Shown: positions 25,978-35,766, counted from the first letter of the stretch. The stretch: 64,000 nucleotides of DNA from Cyclobacteriaceae bacterium YHN15 (GCA_003797895.1 RKQB01000003.1:124001-188000), one strand, 5' to 3'. Numbers and translations: made by a program. Notes: a model not told the origin generated them from the letters alone.

Positions 25978-26420
25978 TCCCCGTTGATTTTCCCAAGGTG
26001 TATATAGTCAAAAAAAGCAAATTTGTTCTGTATGCCTTTGACAGTGGCGATATCGTTGGATATGTCATAAAAAATCACTTCAACCCGGTAAGGCTCTTCA
26101 GGATTTACACCTGCTTTATACATCGTTTTAAAGTCAACGGTTTTGATATTGAACAATAGGTGGGACCATCCCATGATATCCAACTTATAATTCCCTTTAT
26201 TGTCTTTGGTGATCAGTCTTTTTGCCAATTCAGGATGCATGGCTTTTTCTACTCTTGGAGCATCGTTGTCATGGAGTCCTTCAAGATAATTGAATACTGT
26301 TTCCTTGATAAGCAAAGTATCGCTTTTGGTTTGCCCAAAGAGGTTTATATTGAAGGATATGACTGTGATAAAAACCAATATAAACCGGAATAAATGATTG
26401 AATTGTGTTGTCTTTCTCAT
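25941..26420 (-). CDS. Secreted lumazine-binding/NTF2-like protein
   Basis: Start taken at ATG 26420 (MRKTTQFNHLFRF), because the upstream Met only adds ten residues before a clear signal peptide ending NLFGQ. IKETVFNYLEGLHDNDAPRV, AMHPELAKRLI and the final YIHLGKINGEWKIINILW are the hallmarks of the putative lumazine-binding (Lumazine_bd_2) NTF2-like group. First gene of the operon 23991-26420. Conserved promoter module B ends 42 bp upstream of this start. Confidence 0.85.
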   Translation of the reverse strand: MRKTTQFNHLFRFILVFITVISFNINLFGQTKSDTLLIKETVFNYLEGLHDNDAPRVEKAMHPELAKRLITKDNKGNYKLDIMGWSHLLFNIKTVDFKTMYKAGVNPEEPYRVEVIFYDISNDIATVKGIQNKFAFFDYIHLGKINGEWKIINILWAWN

Positions 26421-26461
26421 AAGATGAAGATTAGGGATAAAAATAGGCAAAACTATATATG

Positions 26462-26550
26462 GTAAGATAGAAAAATCAATGTTGGCAAAGCTTTAACTAA
26501 GGACGAAATGTATGTTTTTCTTCCCCAATGAACAGAATTACTTTCCGAAA
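26462..26550 (-). promoter_or_regulatory. Conserved promoter module B
   Basis: Plus strand: GTAAGATAGAAAAATCAAT, GTT, GGCAAA, 11 bp, GGACGAAATG (26501-26510), TTTTTCTTCCCCAATGAACAG, TTACTTTCCGAA. The first 28 bases differ from module D (48077-48104) at only four positions, and both have exactly 11 bp before GGACGAAATG. Minus-strand reading gives half-sites, CATTTCGTCC, TTTGCC and a TATCTTAC block ahead of the gene starting at 26420. Confidence 0.75.
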
Positions 26551-26599
26551 AAAAGTTTTCCAGTAATAGCGTTTGAAAAATATCAAAAAATTGGCGACC

Positions 26600-27985
26600 T
26601 CAATTCTTTGGTTTTGACTTTGAATCCAGATATTCGAAATGGCTGTTGTCCGGAGGAGTCCTGATCACCTTACTTTCCGGTAAAGGCCCCAGTTGTTTCA
26701 CAGCCAATTCCATTGCCCGCATCATTTGAGCTGTTTTTTCAGGGTTTTCCTTCATAAGATTGGTAGTTTCTCCGGGATCGGCTTTTAGGTTGAATAAAAG
26801 CGTATCATGCGCATCTACTTTTTTCATGCCTCTCGAACCTGCATATCCCGCATAAGGGCGTTTGATCTTCCAATCTCCCTCCCGATATCCTTCCTGACTG
26901 GAAAGCATATAGTACAGGAAAGTATCCCCTTCCCTGCTGCCGTTTTCAAAAAGTACTGCACTGAGGTCTTTGCCGTCAATTTCCCTGTCTTGAGGGACCT
27001 CCGCACCAACTATGTGGCAAAAAGTAGGAAACCAATCCATCTGAGTGGCCAGCTGTTCATAAACCTGCCCGGGATCAATTTTCCCTTTCCACATGGCCAC
27101 GGTAGGGACGCGAACTCCTCCTTCGAAAGTAAATTGCTTTCCTTCTCTCAATGGTCCGGCCGAACCACCATGGTCTTCCATTACCAGCCAAGGGCCATTG
27201 TCTGAAGAAAATACAATGAGCGTATTTTCAAGGATTCCTTTTTCTTCCAACTTTTTCAGGATTTCCCCCACGCTCCAGTCTATTTCTTGGATGACATCGC
27301 CATACAATCCCCTATTTGAGGTTCCTTCAAACTCAGGAGAGGCATAGATGGGAACATGTGGCATATTATGGGCCAGATACAGGTAAAAAGGCTGGTCATC
27401 TACAGAATCAATGAACTTCAAGGATTCTTCCGTATAGGTCCGGGTAGTATATCGCTGATCTACTTTGTATTCCTCCACATCATTATCTCTCATATACACC
27501 ACCGAAGTCATGTCATTGGAGTAGGGAATTCCAAAGTATTCATCAAATCCCTGATTGAGGGGAAGGAATTTTTCAAGGTGGCCCAAATGCCATTTTCCCA
27601 CGATACCCGTGCGGTAGCCTTTTTCTTTCAGGATTTCGGCTATGGTGATTTCTTCAGGATCCATTCCTGATAAACTCTCCGGGAAAAAAACCGCATTGAT
27701 GCCCATTCGTTGTGGCATCCGGCCTGTAAGGAGACCGGCCCTTGATGGACTGCAAACCGGAGAGGCGGACATAAAAGAGGTGAATTTTATGCCTTCTGCT
27801 GCGATTCGATCAATGTTTGGGGTGGCAATGTCTGTAGCGCCAAAACAACCCAAATCTCCATAGCCCAGGTCATCTGTAAAGATAAAAACGATATTTGGCA
27901 GTTGGGATTGAATCTCATCTCCCTTATCAGTCCCACAAGCCAAAAGAAGGCAGCTGATTAGGATCAGCATTGGTTTTCCTTTCAT
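26600..27985 (-). CDS. Sulfatase lipoprotein (arylsulfatase A/GALNS-like)
   Basis: 461 residues; lipobox LLAC (Cys17). The metal residues are in IFTDDLGYGDLG (Asp38, Asp39) and the active-site motif VCSPSRAGLLTGR has Cys78 for conversion to formylglycine; C-x-P-S-R is the type matured by either FGE or the anaerobic enzyme. GIVGKWHLGH and SSDNGPW are the other conserved boxes. It would release sulfate from a sulfated sugar or other ester in the periplasm. No maturase gene is in the window. Confidence 0.95.
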   Translation of the reverse strand: MKGKPMLILISCLLLACGTDKGDEIQSQLPNIVFIFTDDLGYGDLGCFGATDIATPNIDRIAAEGIKFTSFMSASPVCSPSRAGLLTGRMPQRMGINAVFFPESLSGMDPEEITIAEILKEKGYRTGIVGKWHLGHLEKFLPLNQGFDEYFGIPYSNDMTSVVYMRDNDVEEYKVDQRYTTRTYTEESLKFIDSVDDQPFYLYLAHNMPHVPIYASPEFEGTSNRGLYGDVIQEIDWSVGEILKKLEEKGILENTLIVFSSDNGPWLVMEDHGGSAGPLREGKQFTFEGGVRVPTVAMWKGKIDPGQVYEQLATQMDWFPTFCHIVGAEVPQDREIDGKDLSAVLFENGSREGDTFLYYMLSSQEGYREGDWKIKRPYAGYAGSRGMKKVDAHDTLLFNLKADPGETTNLMKENPEKTAQMMRAMELAVKQLGPLPESKVIRTPPDNSHFEYLDSKSKPKN

Positions 27986-28140
27986 CTCAATAGTGTTTAT
28001 CTACCAATTTAAGCTTTTTTATTTTCTGTTCCTCCCGGCAATAAATAATCCAAGAGCAATTATTTAGTTCTAAATTTATAATTAATGCAATATTCTCATC
28101 GATATCCAATAGAATTTGATCATGCTTATTCCCTTATCAA

Positions 28141-29481
28141 TCAATGACTTTCTAAACTCCAATTTTTATTCTTCTCCGCATAGTCAAATACCAGATTGCA
28201 GAAAGCAATGACACCTAATTTAAATGAATTGTCGTCGATTATAAATTCAGGCGAATGATGTGGCGCTGCTGTCATAGGGTCTTGCCCTTTTGGCATTCCT
28301 CCTATAAAAAAGAACAAACCTGGCACTTCCTGAGCAAAAAATGAAAAATCTTCTGCAGGAGTCATCGCAGGGACAAGTAATACGTTTTCAATTCCTGCTG
28401 ATTTTTGGAGGGAAGGAAGCATGGACTTTGTCAGCTCCACATTATTAAATGTTACAGGGTAGAGAGTTTCGTAAGGCAATTCGACCACCGCTGTTGCTCC
28501 CGCTGCTTCAGCTGTTTTTTCTGCAATTTGTTTGATTCGACTGTAAATCAAAGTTGCATCCTCATTACTGAACGACCTTACATCACCAAGCAACTCCACT
28601 TTTGTAGGAATAATATTAGCACGGTTGCCTCCATTAATAGCGCCAACAGTTACCACCGCGGCATTTTCCGTAAGATTCACATTTCTGCTGACAATTTGTT
28701 GGAGGTTGACAACGATTTGAGAAGCAACCAAAACCGGATCAACTGAATACCATGGTTGTGACCCATGACTGCCCTTACCATTTACAGTAATCTTAAAGTC
28801 TGCAACGCCTGCCATTGCTCCGGCAGGGCGATAAGAAATTTTACCTACTTCTAATTGAGAGAGCAAATGCAATCCGAAAATCACATCCACTTTATGATTT
28901 TCCAATACGCCTTCTTTCACCATTAACTCTGCCCCACCTTCTTCGCCTTTAGGTGCACCTTCTTCTGCTGGTTGAAAAATAAATATCACGGTGCCTTTCA
29001 AATCTTTTTTCATTCCAGCCAATATTTCAGCAACACCCATTAAAATGGCAACATGTCCATCATGACCACATGCATGCATCACACCTGTTTCTTGGCCGTT
29101 ATATATCGTTTTTACTTTAGAGGCAAAAGGCAAATCATTTATTTCCTCTATAGGCAAAGCATCCATATCTGCTCTTAAAGCTATAACAGGCCCAGGTTTA
29201 TCACCTTTTAAAATGCCCACTACCCCTGTAAAAGCAATCTTTGTTTTTACTTCCAGACCAAGCGATTGTAAATGTTTGGCAACGAGTTCGGCAGTACGAA
29301 ACTCCCGATTGCCTAATTCCGGGTTTTGATGAATGTCCTGTCGCCAAGCAATTACTTTTTGCTCTATCAGGTTGGCTTTTTGGACAATCAATTCGTTGTA
29401 ATTGCTTTTTTGTGCCAAAAGCTGAAAAGAAAGTACATTGAGCAGTGCAATGATGACGTGTGTTCTAGCTTTTATTTTCAT
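28141..29481 (-). CDS. M20D family amidohydrolase/peptidase, secreted
   Basis: Start taken at ATG 29481 (MKIKARTHVIIALL); a longer open frame to 29682 reads through the nested palindrome and is not real. 446 residues with a signal peptide ending FQLLAQ. MHACGHDGHVAILMGVAEIL and FIFQPAEEGAPKGEEGG carry the M20D di-metal ligands and the catalytic Glu; the dimerisation domain starts at GVADFKITVNGKGSHGS. Members hydrolyse N-acyl amino acids or hippurate. The palindrome lies just upstream of its start. Confidence 0.93.
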   Translation of the reverse strand: MKIKARTHVIIALLNVLSFQLLAQKSNYNELIVQKANLIEQKVIAWRQDIHQNPELGNREFRTAELVAKHLQSLGLEVKTKIAFTGVVGILKGDKPGPVIALRADMDALPIEEINDLPFASKVKTIYNGQETGVMHACGHDGHVAILMGVAEILAGMKKDLKGTVIFIFQPAEEGAPKGEEGGAELMVKEGVLENHKVDVIFGLHLLSQLEVGKISYRPAGAMAGVADFKITVNGKGSHGSQPWYSVDPVLVASQIVVNLQQIVSRNVNLTENAAVVTVGAINGGNRANIIPTKVELLGDVRSFSNEDATLIYSRIKQIAEKTAEAAGATAVVELPYETLYPVTFNNVELTKSMLPSLQKSAGIENVLLVPAMTPAEDFSFFAQEVPGLFFFIGGMPKGQDPMTAAPHHSPEFIIDDNSFKLGVIAFCNLVFDYAEKNKNWSLESH

Positions 29482-29512
29482 TTTATTTTCATTTTTTATT
29501 AAAAGAATTTGG

Positions 29513-29710
29513 ATATCCGCAATTTTGCCAGAAGACCTTTCCATTTTGACGTACACCTCGGCTACGCTCGGTGCCCGGTTTTCTCGTATGGTTAGGAGTG
29601 GAGGGAAGGGGTGGCAAAGCCACCCCTTCCCTCCACTCCTAAATACCGCTATCCTCGGTGGCCGAGCGTAGCCGAGGCCCATCAGTAATTACTGTCAGCT
29701 TTGCGGATAT
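29513..29710. repeat. Nested palindrome, copy 2
   Basis: Outer ATATCCGCAA/TTGCGGATAT (29513-29522, 29701-29710); middle CCTCGGCTACGCTCGG and its exact complement (29556-29571, 29662-29677); inner 24-bp perfect stem TTAGGAGTGGAGG..GGGGTGGC with loop AAA (29592-29615, 29619-29642). It begins 32 bp upstream of the M20 gene start. Same plan as 23812-23974 and 59364-59556. It fills most of the gap 29482-29812. Confidence 0.9.
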
Positions 29711-29812
29711 ACATATAAAAGAATATTCCCGTTTTTTGGAGGTACTTTCCATTGAGGATATTTTAGAATCTAGATATTTTTGTAGTAAACACGTCTTTTT
29801 TTCAATCTTCCC

Positions 29813-30484
29813 TTACCCCCTACTGAATTTACCTCCCGGTAGCCTGGTTTTGATGTACTTGAATTGCCCGTTGTGGTTCGACTCATGTTCGCAGACATGG
29901 AACCATTTGCAGTAGTTATTGGTAGGCCCCCAAGGCCATTCCTCATCGACTGACATCAGCCAACTATCATCCCTTTTCTTAAATTCCTTGATGGTATTTT
30001 CCCTCACTTCCGTCATGATATCCAGGTAGTACTCCAGATTATTGCCTTTGATGGTTTTTCGGGCTTCTTCACCAAGGTTCATCGCCACATCAAAGCGACC
30101 TAAATCTTCCTTACTAAAATCTCCCCACTCTTTTCCCTCGAAAGTATGGACCTGATAAAACCGCTCCGTGGCTGCCAAATGGAACAGCATGGCGCCAATG
30201 GAGTTGGAGTTTTCATCCAGTAAAAAATCTAATTGATCAGTGTTCATTCCGCGAACAGGCATTAATATCACATCCCGCATCCAGGTCATCATGGATAGCA
30301 AGGTTCCAATATGTGGTGCAAAACCTTCTCTAGGCCCCATCACATTGATCCGATTTTCGGTCGGTAGAGGTGTAGCTGTGCTAAATTGTGGCAACATGGT
30401 TAAACCAAGGGTACCTGAGGTTATAACCGCAGCAGATTTCATAAAATCTCTGCGGGAAGAAGGATTGTTATTTTTCATTTTCAT
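29813..30484 (-). CDS. DinB-like protein with Tat-type signal
   Basis: Start taken at ATG 30484; the earlier Met adds an untypical head. SSRRDFMKSAAVITSGTLGL is a twin-arginine signal (Arg11, Arg12). The mature four-helix part fits DinB_2: TLLSMMTWMRDVILMPV, AMLFHLAATERFY, and CEHESNHNGQFKYIKTRL, whose His residues form the likely metal triad. DinB-like enzymes often act as thiol-dependent transferases, but an exported one is of unknown role. Confidence 0.85.
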   Translation of the reverse strand: MKMKNNNPSSRRDFMKSAAVITSGTLGLTMLPQFSTATPLPTENRINVMGPREGFAPHIGTLLSMMTWMRDVILMPVRGMNTDQLDFLLDENSNSIGAMLFHLAATERFYQVHTFEGKEWGDFSKEDLGRFDVAMNLGEEARKTIKGNNLEYYLDIMTEVRENTIKEFKKRDDSWLMSVDEEWPWGPTNNYCKWFHVCEHESNHNGQFKYIKTRLPGGKFSRG

Positions 30485-30573
30485 CTGTTTATAATTTTTT
30501 TCAATGGTCAGATGGAATCTCGCATGAATTATAATCATCCCTCCGTGTGTCGCGTTGGGTCATGCTCGATTTC

Positions 30574-31512
30574 TTAGGAGGAGTAGTTATTCAAAGGAAT
30601 GCTTACTTGGTTAAAGCTTATTCCCAAATCCTTTATTGCCAATTCTGAACTGTAAACAATTTCAGGTTTGCCTACCGGAGATTGATTGTTGAGCATCAAT
30701 GTCACATCCGATACCCTGTAACTTTCCCCTGATAAGAGATAATTTTTTCCATGGATGTTTTTGATTGTGGCCGCTTTGAAAATAGCATCGGCAACATCTT
30801 CTACATCTACCAATGCCCATAATACATCCATATCATAGATCATTTGTATGAAAGGATTGGGGGCAATTTTATTTTTAAACAGAAATTGTATACCTGTTGA
30901 AGTGGAATCCTGTCTGTTTGATAAAGATTTTCCCATTACACCCGTTGGCGAAACTGATGTAATTTCAAAACTTAAATCAGGGTGTTCGACGATGAATTTA
31001 TTGACGGCCTGATTGGCGATAAACTTGGCTTGGGCATAAGGTATGCCTTCATCACTCATAAATGGCGCATCATTTTCAGTGATTTGCTCACCTTCCCTTT
31101 TTCCTGCAGGTAAAAATGGAAAGTTGGTGTTAAAAGCCGCCACGGATGCAATGAAAACGACTTTTTCAATCCCGTGAGTTTTGAGAACTGCTTCGAGAAA
31201 GTTTTCCGTTCCCTTGATGGTTGGGTCAAACAGTTCTTTCTGAAGGTCTTTCACATCCAATTGAAAGGGAGTTCCTCCGTGAATTACTATATCACAGTCT
31301 TTCAGAAAATCCATAAGCTCTGATTTGTTTTCCACATCCAATTGAGCGATTTCGAGGTTCTCAGCATTTTTGAGGCTGAGCAAATGTTCATACTTTTCTT
31401 TTTTGGAAAGGTCTGTGGTAGATACTTTTACCTTGTATCCTTCATTTAAAAACTTCTGGGTGTTGTAGCTTCCAATAAAGCCTGAACCTCCGATAATGCC
31501 TACTGTTTGCAT
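30574..31512 (-). CDS. NAD(P)-dependent epimerase/dehydratase family oxidoreductase
   Basis: 312 residues, cytoplasmic. GIIGGSGFIGSYNTQKFL is the Rossmann GxxGxxG motif; DIVIHGGTPF and FIASVAAFN follow, and YAQAKFIAN holds the YxxxK catalytic pair. It resembles dihydroflavonol-4-reductase-like extended SDRs that reduce ketones or aldehydes. It is 41 bp downstream of the gutted SDR gene at 31553, hinting that a former two-reductase unit has lost one enzyme. Confidence 0.9.
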   Translation of the reverse strand: MQTVGIIGGSGFIGSYNTQKFLNEGYKVKVSTTDLSKKEKYEHLLSLKNAENLEIAQLDVENKSELMDFLKDCDIVIHGGTPFQLDVKDLQKELFDPTIKGTENFLEAVLKTHGIEKVVFIASVAAFNTNFPFLPAGKREGEQITENDAPFMSDEGIPYAQAKFIANQAVNKFIVEHPDLSFEITSVSPTGVMGKSLSNRQDSTSTGIQFLFKNKIAPNPFIQMIYDMDVLWALVDVEDVADAIFKAATIKNIHGKNYLLSGESYRVSDVTLMLNNQSPVGKPEIVYSSELAIKDLGISFNQVSIPLNNYSS

Positions 31513-31552
31513 GATTGCTATTAATTTAGAATTGATTAAAAGATTGAAATTA

Positions 31553-31670
31553 TTATAAAGTGAGCGTCAGTCCACCATCCGCGAGAAGGGTTGATCCTGT
31601 GAAAAGCAAGTGCTGTTGCTCTACCTATGCCACTGCTGGCACCTGTTATCAATGCGACTTTATCTTTCAT
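31553..31670 (-). pseudogene. Short-chain dehydrogenase, gutted: N and C termini only
   Basis: The minus strand from ATG 31670 encodes MKDKVALITGASSGIGRATA and L-A-F, a perfect SDR N terminus with the TGxxxGIG motif. Straight after, in the next frame, it reads FTGSTLLADGGLTLTL and stops (31553-31555), the standard C terminus of the same family. About 200 codons between have been deleted and the frame is broken, so the catalytic Ser-Tyr-Lys is gone. Confidence 0.88.
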
Positions 31671-31685
31671 CTGTATATAGTAATT

Positions 31686-33008
31686 TCAATTAGTTATCCT
31701 TTTCGGTTGTTGCTGTGTACTGCAATGAATTCCTCCACCATACCAATTTTGCGTCAAGCCCTCAAAGAATATAATCTTTCGTCCCGGAAACTGCTGCTCA
31801 AAAATCTCCCGCACAGCGTCTTCTTTTTCTTTGGAAGAACCCATGGCAGTATAACTTGGCAATAGCACCAAACCATTGGTCACTAAATAATTGAAATAAC
31901 TTGCAGCAGGTACTCTTAGTAAAGTATCCCCAACCTGCACTGCTTCGGAAGGAACAAAACTATCAGGATTGAGATCTAAGGTGAATCCATCCTTTTTCAG
32001 ATCTTTTCTCACCACCACTTCTTGGGTAATTAAATCCGGCAAGGGCACTTTGATGATGGTAAAGGGTTTCCCATCCAGGTCTTTGGCATTTTTGAGGATT
32101 TGGTAATTCTCGTTCATGCGCTTATAATTCATTTGACTGATGGGGTCCTTGTCTTTTTCTGCCTCATCCACCCATGCCAGCAAAATAGTAGTTGGATTTG
32201 TGAACCGCACAAATTCATCTGTATGCCCACCTGTCCCGCCACCGATATAATTGCCGTTGATTCTCCTGAAAAAGTGATGAGGATCATCCGCCAATCCTTC
32301 TTTCATCCAGATGATATTGCTCACGCCCAAGACGCGTTTAAACTCAGATTCTATTTCTTCTCTAGATAGATTTGGGTTTCTTTGAAATACTGTGGCTTCG
32401 CATAAAATCAATGTGCCTTTCCCATTTACCTCAATGGCCCCTCCTTCGTGTATCACATGGGTCTTGATGATTTTGGCTTCTTCTACCACAGCCATTAAGC
32501 TGTCCACACTGCCTGTTTTAAGCCTTTTATCCAGATTTTTATTCCATGCTGCGTTGATACTGTCTTTGTTGCCTTCATACTTGATGTCTAAAAATCCAGG
32601 TAAACCATAACTGTCCCAGCTAAAATCAACCACACCCAATTCACCTTTTCCATTCACAAGAAAGGCTGCACCATGGTCTCTGATCCAGTACCGCTCACCT
32701 GGCATGACATACATTTTGATTCCTGTGGTATCCACACCGAGATCCATGAGCTTCGCAATGGCAGTTTGCTTCAGGCTATCGTTATCAAAAGCCAATTTGA
32801 CCGTCACGTGGGGTTGTAGCGTGCTGATGATTTTCCCAATGGAAGGATAAAACCGTTGGGTGGAGTCCTTTTCCCAGCCTAACCAAACTGCCTCATGTGG
32901 TTCCCATTCGGCAGGCATGTAAAATGTTTCGTCAGAAAGTTGGGTTTCTTTGTTGCCACAGGCAGAGAAAAGCGTAAAAAGAGATAATACAAATACTATG
33001 TGTTTCAT
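31686..33008 (-). CDS. Agmatine deiminase family lipoprotein
   Basis: 440 residues; lipobox FSAC (Cys17). FYMPAEWEPHEAVWLGWEKD is the opening of agmatine deiminase/PPAD-like proteins; WIRDHGAAFLV, IHEGGAIEVNGKGT, GTGGHTDEFVRF and the final GGIHCSTQQ supply the substrate-binding and catalytic residues, with Cys429 as nucleophile. The enzyme would remove ammonia from agmatine or a peptide-borne guanidine. Export as a lipoprotein is unlike cytoplasmic AguA. Conserved promoter module C lies 90-180 bp upstream. Confidence 0.9.
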   Translation of the reverse strand: MKHIVFVLSLFTLFSACGNKETQLSDETFYMPAEWEPHEAVWLGWEKDSTQRFYPSIGKIISTLQPHVTVKLAFDNDSLKQTAIAKLMDLGVDTTGIKMYVMPGERYWIRDHGAAFLVNGKGELGVVDFSWDSYGLPGFLDIKYEGNKDSINAAWNKNLDKRLKTGSVDSLMAVVEEAKIIKTHVIHEGGAIEVNGKGTLILCEATVFQRNPNLSREEIESEFKRVLGVSNIIWMKEGLADDPHHFFRRINGNYIGGGTGGHTDEFVRFTNPTTILLAWVDEAEKDKDPISQMNYKRMNENYQILKNAKDLDGKPFTIIKVPLPDLITQEVVVRKDLKKDGFTLDLNPDSFVPSEAVQVGDTLLRVPAASYFNYLVTNGLVLLPSYTAMGSSKEKEDAVREIFEQQFPGRKIIFFEGLTQNWYGGGIHCSTQQQPKRITN

Positions 33009-33097
33009 TTAATTAAAAGTTGGGAGTTCATCAAGGTTTTTATCGTTATAATTTTTTCCTTGAAAGGAATAAAATCGCCAAGCCACTTACATTTTGA

Positions 33098-33188
33098 ATA
33101 AATTAATGAATCAAAAGTTTCCATTGCCCCGGATTAGGACGAAATGGGTGAAATACTTCCCCAATGAAGGGTATTTCTTTCCGGAGGG
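33098..33188 (-). promoter_or_regulatory. Conserved promoter module C
   Basis: Plus strand: ATAAATTAATGAATCAAAA, then GGACGAAATG (33137-33146), ACTTCCCCAATGAAGG, and TTTCTTTCCGGAGGGA. The GGACGAAATG box and both half-sites match modules A, B and D; the promoter block is the least conserved of the four strong copies. It reads toward the agmatine deiminase gene (start 33008) and also lies in the divergent gap ahead of the histidine kinase gene at 33550. Confidence 0.68.
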
Positions 33189-33324
33189 AGATTTTAGTAT
33201 AATGTTTGATTTTATTTTATTGGGAATATTTAATGGGAATAGAGACTCATTGGCAAATGAGACATTCAATTTCAAATTCAACCCTTTCAGTGTTGGGAAA
33301 ACAATAAATATGAATGCTATTATA

Positions 33325-33374
33325 CCCCACATTGGCATGTGGGGCTAATCGTATTGATTCCCAAGGGGAATCAA
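33325..33374. repeat. Two adjacent hairpins in the divergent gap
   Basis: CCCCACAT/ATGTGGGG (33325-33332, 33337-33344, loop TGGC) and TTGATTCCC/GGGAATCAA (33354-33362, 33366-33374, loop AAG). They lie 175-225 bp before the kinase gene. They could be a leader structure or a protein-binding site. The remaining bases of the gap 33009-33549 show no gene. Confidence 0.6.
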
Positions 33375-33549
33375 AAAAATCAGAGATTATTACCCTAAAG
33401 AAAATGCGGTTTAACCCATGGAATCAAAAGAAAATTGGGGGTAAAATGGGATTTATAAGGCACCGCCACTTGACCATCCTGATTGAATTATTCCTTACCA
33501 AAAGGTCATTTTTACCTGAAATTTCAAAAAATAAATTTATGTTTGGGTA

Positions 33550-35544
33550 ATGCTGTATCGACCCCAAATTCATCAAAAATATAAAGTATTGAAATATCTA
33601 TACTTTATTGTCCCCACCTTTATTTTATTCTATTTCAGTACTTTAGATTCCTATGCCCAAAAACCGCATGTAGACGAGCGCCTATTTAGGGAGGGCCTGC
33701 TCGAGTTAAAATTTAAAGAAAATTGGAAATATCAACCTGGAGACAATCCGGAATGGGCTAATCCTGATTTTGATGATTCTGATTGGTATAAAATCAATCC
33801 AATCGGACTAAAAGCTTACCAAATGCCGGATAGCCTGTGGTCGGGCTTTGGCTGGTGGCGGATTACCTTTACAGCTGATCCAAATACCGTTGAAGCCATT
33901 GAAAGGTTGTATTTTCACTCCTGGGGAGCAGCAGAAGTATATCTAGACGGGGAGCTTGTGGAAACTTATGGAAATTTTTCAACTAATAGCCAACTCGAAA
34001 AAACGCATACCCCCAATTATGCACCGGACAGGCCATTGAAAATTAACCCACAGGATGTACATACTTTAGCTGTACGGTTTTCACACCATCAGGCAAAAAC
34101 TAATTTTAAAATATTCAGGTACTTTGCTGAAGACCTTGGCTTTGATATAGGCTTTTCCTCAGAAGTCCGGGCAAAATATTCAGATTTCCGATATCCAAAT
34201 AGCTTTGCCACCTTGTCCGTAATAGTCGCAGTGCTATTTATTCTCTTGGTCCTGCATGTGCTCTTATATTTCAAATTCCGCAAAGAGGAGCCTTATTTGG
34301 TGATTACCCTCATCACTTTTTTCTTTTTATGTGCAGCCGTTTGTGCCCATATTCTTCTCTTTTTTGACCTTGACGGTTTTACCAATCCCATTTTCAGTAG
34401 CATTTTAAATTCCACAGCTTTTGGTTTAGGCTATGGCCTTTTACCTTATTCTCTAAGTTCTCTATTCAGAATACAAAGATTTTATTGGACTAGGCACCTG
34501 GTCTGGCTGGCACTTTTGAGGACTGCTAATTATTTTATTCCTGTTTTCAATTTCATTCTTTTTGATGCGACCATCATCCTTGCTGTCATTGTATTGATGT
34601 TCATCATCATGCGGATAGCTATCAAAGAGAAAAATAAAGCGGCACTGTTTGTGACATTTGGAGCCATAGGTACTTCTGTTTTCTTATTGGTCAATAGAAT
34701 GGTCAATGCTGAAATCATTACCCTGAGTACATTCTTATATTATGTAGACCTGATTTTGCTTTATATCAGTTATCCATTGGGCATTTACATTTATATCACC
34801 AATCAATATGGTAGGCTTTTCCTTGCTATGGAGCAGGAGGTAGAAGTTCGGACCCAACAATTAAATGCAACAATCAGAGACCTGACCAAAACCCAGCATG
34901 AACTTTCATTAAAAAACAATCAAAATGTCTTATTGCTTAAAGAGATCCATCACAGGGTAAAAAACAACCTGGAAGTGGTGTCGGGCTTACTGGCTCTGCA
35001 GTCCGCAAAAATGGATGACCCTACCATGCAGGAGGTTATGTTGGCAAGCCAAAACAGGGTGCACTCTATGGGAATCTTGCACCAAAAGCTTTACCAAAGC
35101 GAACATTTGGCATTTATAGAAATGAAGAATTATTTCGAAAATCTCTGCATCAATATCTTGGACTCCTACAATGAAACGGAAAGGATTAAAGTCAATATTG
35201 AAATGAAGGAACTTGAAATGGATGTGGATACGGCTGTGCCTTTAGGATTGATTGTAAATGAACTCCTTACAAATTCATTGAAATACGCTTTCCCCAAAGG
35301 GGAAAAAGGGCATATTGAATTAAGCTTGGAAAACCTGAATGAGGATAATTTTCAACTGAAAATCAGCGATAATGGAGTAGGCAAAGCTTTGGATGCGAAA
35401 GCAAAGGGCACTGGCTTTGGAACACAGTTGGTTGATTTGCTTACCCGTCAGATAGATGGGAAATTGATGCAGGATGTCAGCAATGGAACCATGATTTTGA
35501 TCAATTTCAAAAGACAGGTAGCGGCTGGGGGCGGTCAATTATAA
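33550..35544 (+). CDS. 7TM-DISM-like sensor histidine kinase (HisKA_2)
   Basis: 664 residues. Signal peptide ending DSYAQ; a periplasmic jelly-roll sensor (about residues 40-210: NPEWANPDFDDSDWYKIN, FGWWRITFT, AAEVYLDGELVETYG) resembling glycosidase-type sugar-binding domains; about seven membrane helices (residues 215-415); a coiled linker; HisKA_2 with LLLKEIHHRVKNNLEVVSG (His467 or 468); and HATPase (VNELLTNSLKYAFP, Asn570; SDNGVG around 607). No response regulator is nearby. The C-terminal half is closely related to that of the kinase at 48300. Confidence 0.9.
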   Translation: MLYRPQIHQKYKVLKYLYFIVPTFILFYFSTLDSYAQKPHVDERLFREGLLELKFKENWKYQPGDNPEWANPDFDDSDWYKINPIGLKAYQMPDSLWSGFGWWRITFTADPNTVEAIERLYFHSWGAAEVYLDGELVETYGNFSTNSQLEKTHTPNYAPDRPLKINPQDVHTLAVRFSHHQAKTNFKIFRYFAEDLGFDIGFSSEVRAKYSDFRYPNSFATLSVIVAVLFILLVLHVLLYFKFRKEEPYLVITLITFFFLCAAVCAHILLFFDLDGFTNPIFSSILNSTAFGLGYGLLPYSLSSLFRIQRFYWTRHLVWLALLRTANYFIPVFNFILFDATIILAVIVLMFIIMRIAIKEKNKAALFVTFGAIGTSVFLLVNRMVNAEIITLSTFLYYVDLILLYISYPLGIYIYITNQYGRLFLAMEQEVEVRTQQLNATIRDLTKTQHELSLKNNQNVLLLKEIHHRVKNNLEVVSGLLALQSAKMDDPTMQEVMLASQNRVHSMGILHQKLYQSEHLAFIEMKNYFENLCINILDSYNETERIKVNIEMKELEMDVDTAVPLGLIVNELLTNSLKYAFPKGEKGHIELSLENLNEDNFQLKISDNGVGKALDAKAKGTGFGTQLVDLLTRQIDGKLMQDVSNGTMILINFKRQVAAGGGQL

Positions 35545-35766
35545 GCGTGTAGCGGTTAAGCATTTTCTTTTTTTCCAAAATTCAATCAAGAAACTATCTA
35601 ATTTATAATGGAAAATATTTTCCTTACCTGTGGATATTCTCAATTTTGTGGAAAATTTTTGGAATTAAGCAACGCCTTTAAAGAACATGATCAAGCCATT
35701 TTAAAATCATACCAGCATAAAATAATTCATCTACCTTATATTCACAAAAATCAAATACAACCCGCC

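Noticed and set aside
29482..29682. Open frame extending the M20 peptidase by 67 residues upstream
   Set aside because: The extra residues come from reading through the nested palindrome; the ATG at 29481 starts a proper signal peptide.
35608..35766. 53-residue N-terminal extension of the class A-like enzyme
   Set aside because: It precedes a complete lipoprotein signal at ATG 35767 and has no recognisable content.
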